A DNA stretch of 64,000 bases, from assembly GCA_022826685.1 (NCBI GenBank), contig JAJDUL010000035.1, positions 1 through 64,000 of the forward strand. Direction: 5' to 3'. A model generated the notes under the pieces. That model was not told where the DNA came from. It did no database searches and saw only the letters and a program-made list of their open reading frames with translations. Shown here piece by piece: positions 63,479 to 64,000 of the stretch. The position numbers and the translations under genes were made by a program. Source of the stretch: Gemmatimonadota bacterium (GTDB lineage: Bacteria; Gemmatimonadota; Gemmatimonadetes; Palauibacterales; Palauibacteraceae). The stretch's first letter is position 1; each line of letters starts with the position of its first letter.

Positions 63479-63581
63479 TCATCCTCCGTTTCGAACCGGT
63501 CAATTGTGCGCCGTTCGGAGCGGGCGCGCCACCCCGAACGGAGCCTTCTCCACGCCCTGCGGCCGCCCGCCTGCCCAGCCG

Positions 63582-64000
63582 TCACGGGTCGGCCAGCTCG
63601 AGAAAGCCCGCGCCCACGGCAAAGGAGAGGGCGGCCAGGAAGTCCGGGAGCGGCACCGCGGTCCACCGCCGGTTGTACGTCTCGAACAGGTCGGGGACCT
63701 GGTCGGACTCCGGCGCGACCTCCACGAGCCGGCGGAGGTCGACATTGCGTACGTAGCGCGCGCCGTCCGGGAGTCGGTCGGAGATGAGGTGGGCCTCGAG
63801 GGCGATCCGGTCGTCCACGACGGCGGGGCGGCGCACGCTCGAGAGTCGCGCCGCCGGGCGGAGATGCACGGCCGGCAGCGAACGGATCGTCTCCCAGGCC
63901 GTCCGCACCTCGGGGCGCGCCAGGAAGGCGTCGACCCGGCGTTCGGCGAGCGAGCGGTCTCCGGGTTCCGACACCGCGGGCGCCGCGGGCGCGGGGGCGG
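63582..64000 (-). CDS. unrecognised protein, C-terminal part, runs off the window
   Basis: A C-terminal fragment ends at TGA 63582. The readable part is [40 protein letters not shown], and a helical end near LPDFLAALSFAVGAGFLELA. Bases before GTG 63974 continue in frame as an Ala/Pro-rich string, so that GTG is probably not the true start and the gene likely continues past 64000. I do not recognise the domain; it does not look like the QhpG flavin monooxygenase. It lies 103 bp upstream of qhpA on the same strand and could belong to the cluster. Confidence 0.5.
   Translation of the reverse strand, partial: APAPAAPAVSEPGDRSLAERRVDAFLARPEVRTAWETIRSLPAVHLRPAARLSSVRRPAVVDDRIALEAHLISDRLPDGARYVRNVDLRRLVEVAPESDQVPDLFETYNRRWTAVPLPDFLAALSFAVGAGFLELADP

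Overview
This is a gene-dense, GC-rich window with about 50 protein genes, five tRNA genes and almost no selfish DNA. It looks like a piece of a Gemmatimonadota chromosome (inference, not proven). It has secreted amidohydrolases, S9 oligopeptidases, a sortilin-type (VPS10-like) propeller protein, DUF5916 and TonB-dependent outer-membrane proteins, a PQQ dehydrogenase and many 4-nt ATGA/GTGA start-stop overlaps. Some promoter-like sites have a TAGNTT -10 hexamer, reminiscent of the Bacteroidetes TAnnTTTG box. The outer-membrane barrels, signal peptides and lipoboxes indicate a diderm heterotroph that scavenges peptides, amines and N-compounds.

Layout. 1-400: no gene seen. 401-7555: exported amidohydrolase, then an ABC exporter operon ending in an amidohydrolase-CIA30 fusion, then a Na+/solute symporter with a small membrane partner. 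7755-9166: malate dehydrogenase and a VOC protein. 9163-15611 (minus): PQQ dehydrogenase, GcvT-like protein and two CrtI/PYROXD2-like FAD oxidoreductases in one likely operon. 15794-18867: a frameshifted lipoprotein gene, its intact paralogue, a CBM9-like protein and a Tat-exported glycosidase-like lipoprotein. 18929-22534: two toxin-antitoxin modules (RHH/PIN and Phd/PIN), each with a palindromic operator, flanking an S9 peptidase. 22556-34142: DUF5916 protein, rhamnulose-type aldolase/dehydrogenase, serine hydrolase, SAH-deaminase-like amidohydrolase, tRNA-Arg, TonB receptor and DUF885-like protein. 34239-35623: HAD phosphatase and family-5 uracil-DNA glycosylase. 36011-42735: S9 peptidase, propeller protein and a barrel protein. 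42790-46721: ligA-polX repair pair. 46802-49574: GntR regulator, small proteins, and a tRNA-Gln/tRNA-Ser cluster whose 3' ends have been copied and interrupted by palindromic inserts. 49562-54259: queC, pncA-pncB, amidohydrolase, cupin. 54291-56219: gamma-glutamyltransferase lipoprotein. 56308-63478 (minus): a quinohemoprotein amine dehydrogenase (QHNDH) cluster. 63582-64000: an unrecognised gene that runs off the window.

The two best targets are these. (1) The QHNDH locus (alpha, radical SAM, gamma, beta, exporter, subtilisin) contains the alpha/beta/gamma structural subunits and most of the machinery that makes the cross-linked gamma peptide. The flavin monooxygenase (qhpG) and regulator (qhpR) are not visible. 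(2) At 48,599-49,144, copies of tRNA-Ser T-arm/3' ends are each interrupted at the same T-loop position by a 44-55 bp hairpin-forming repeat. I do not know a described element that matches this.
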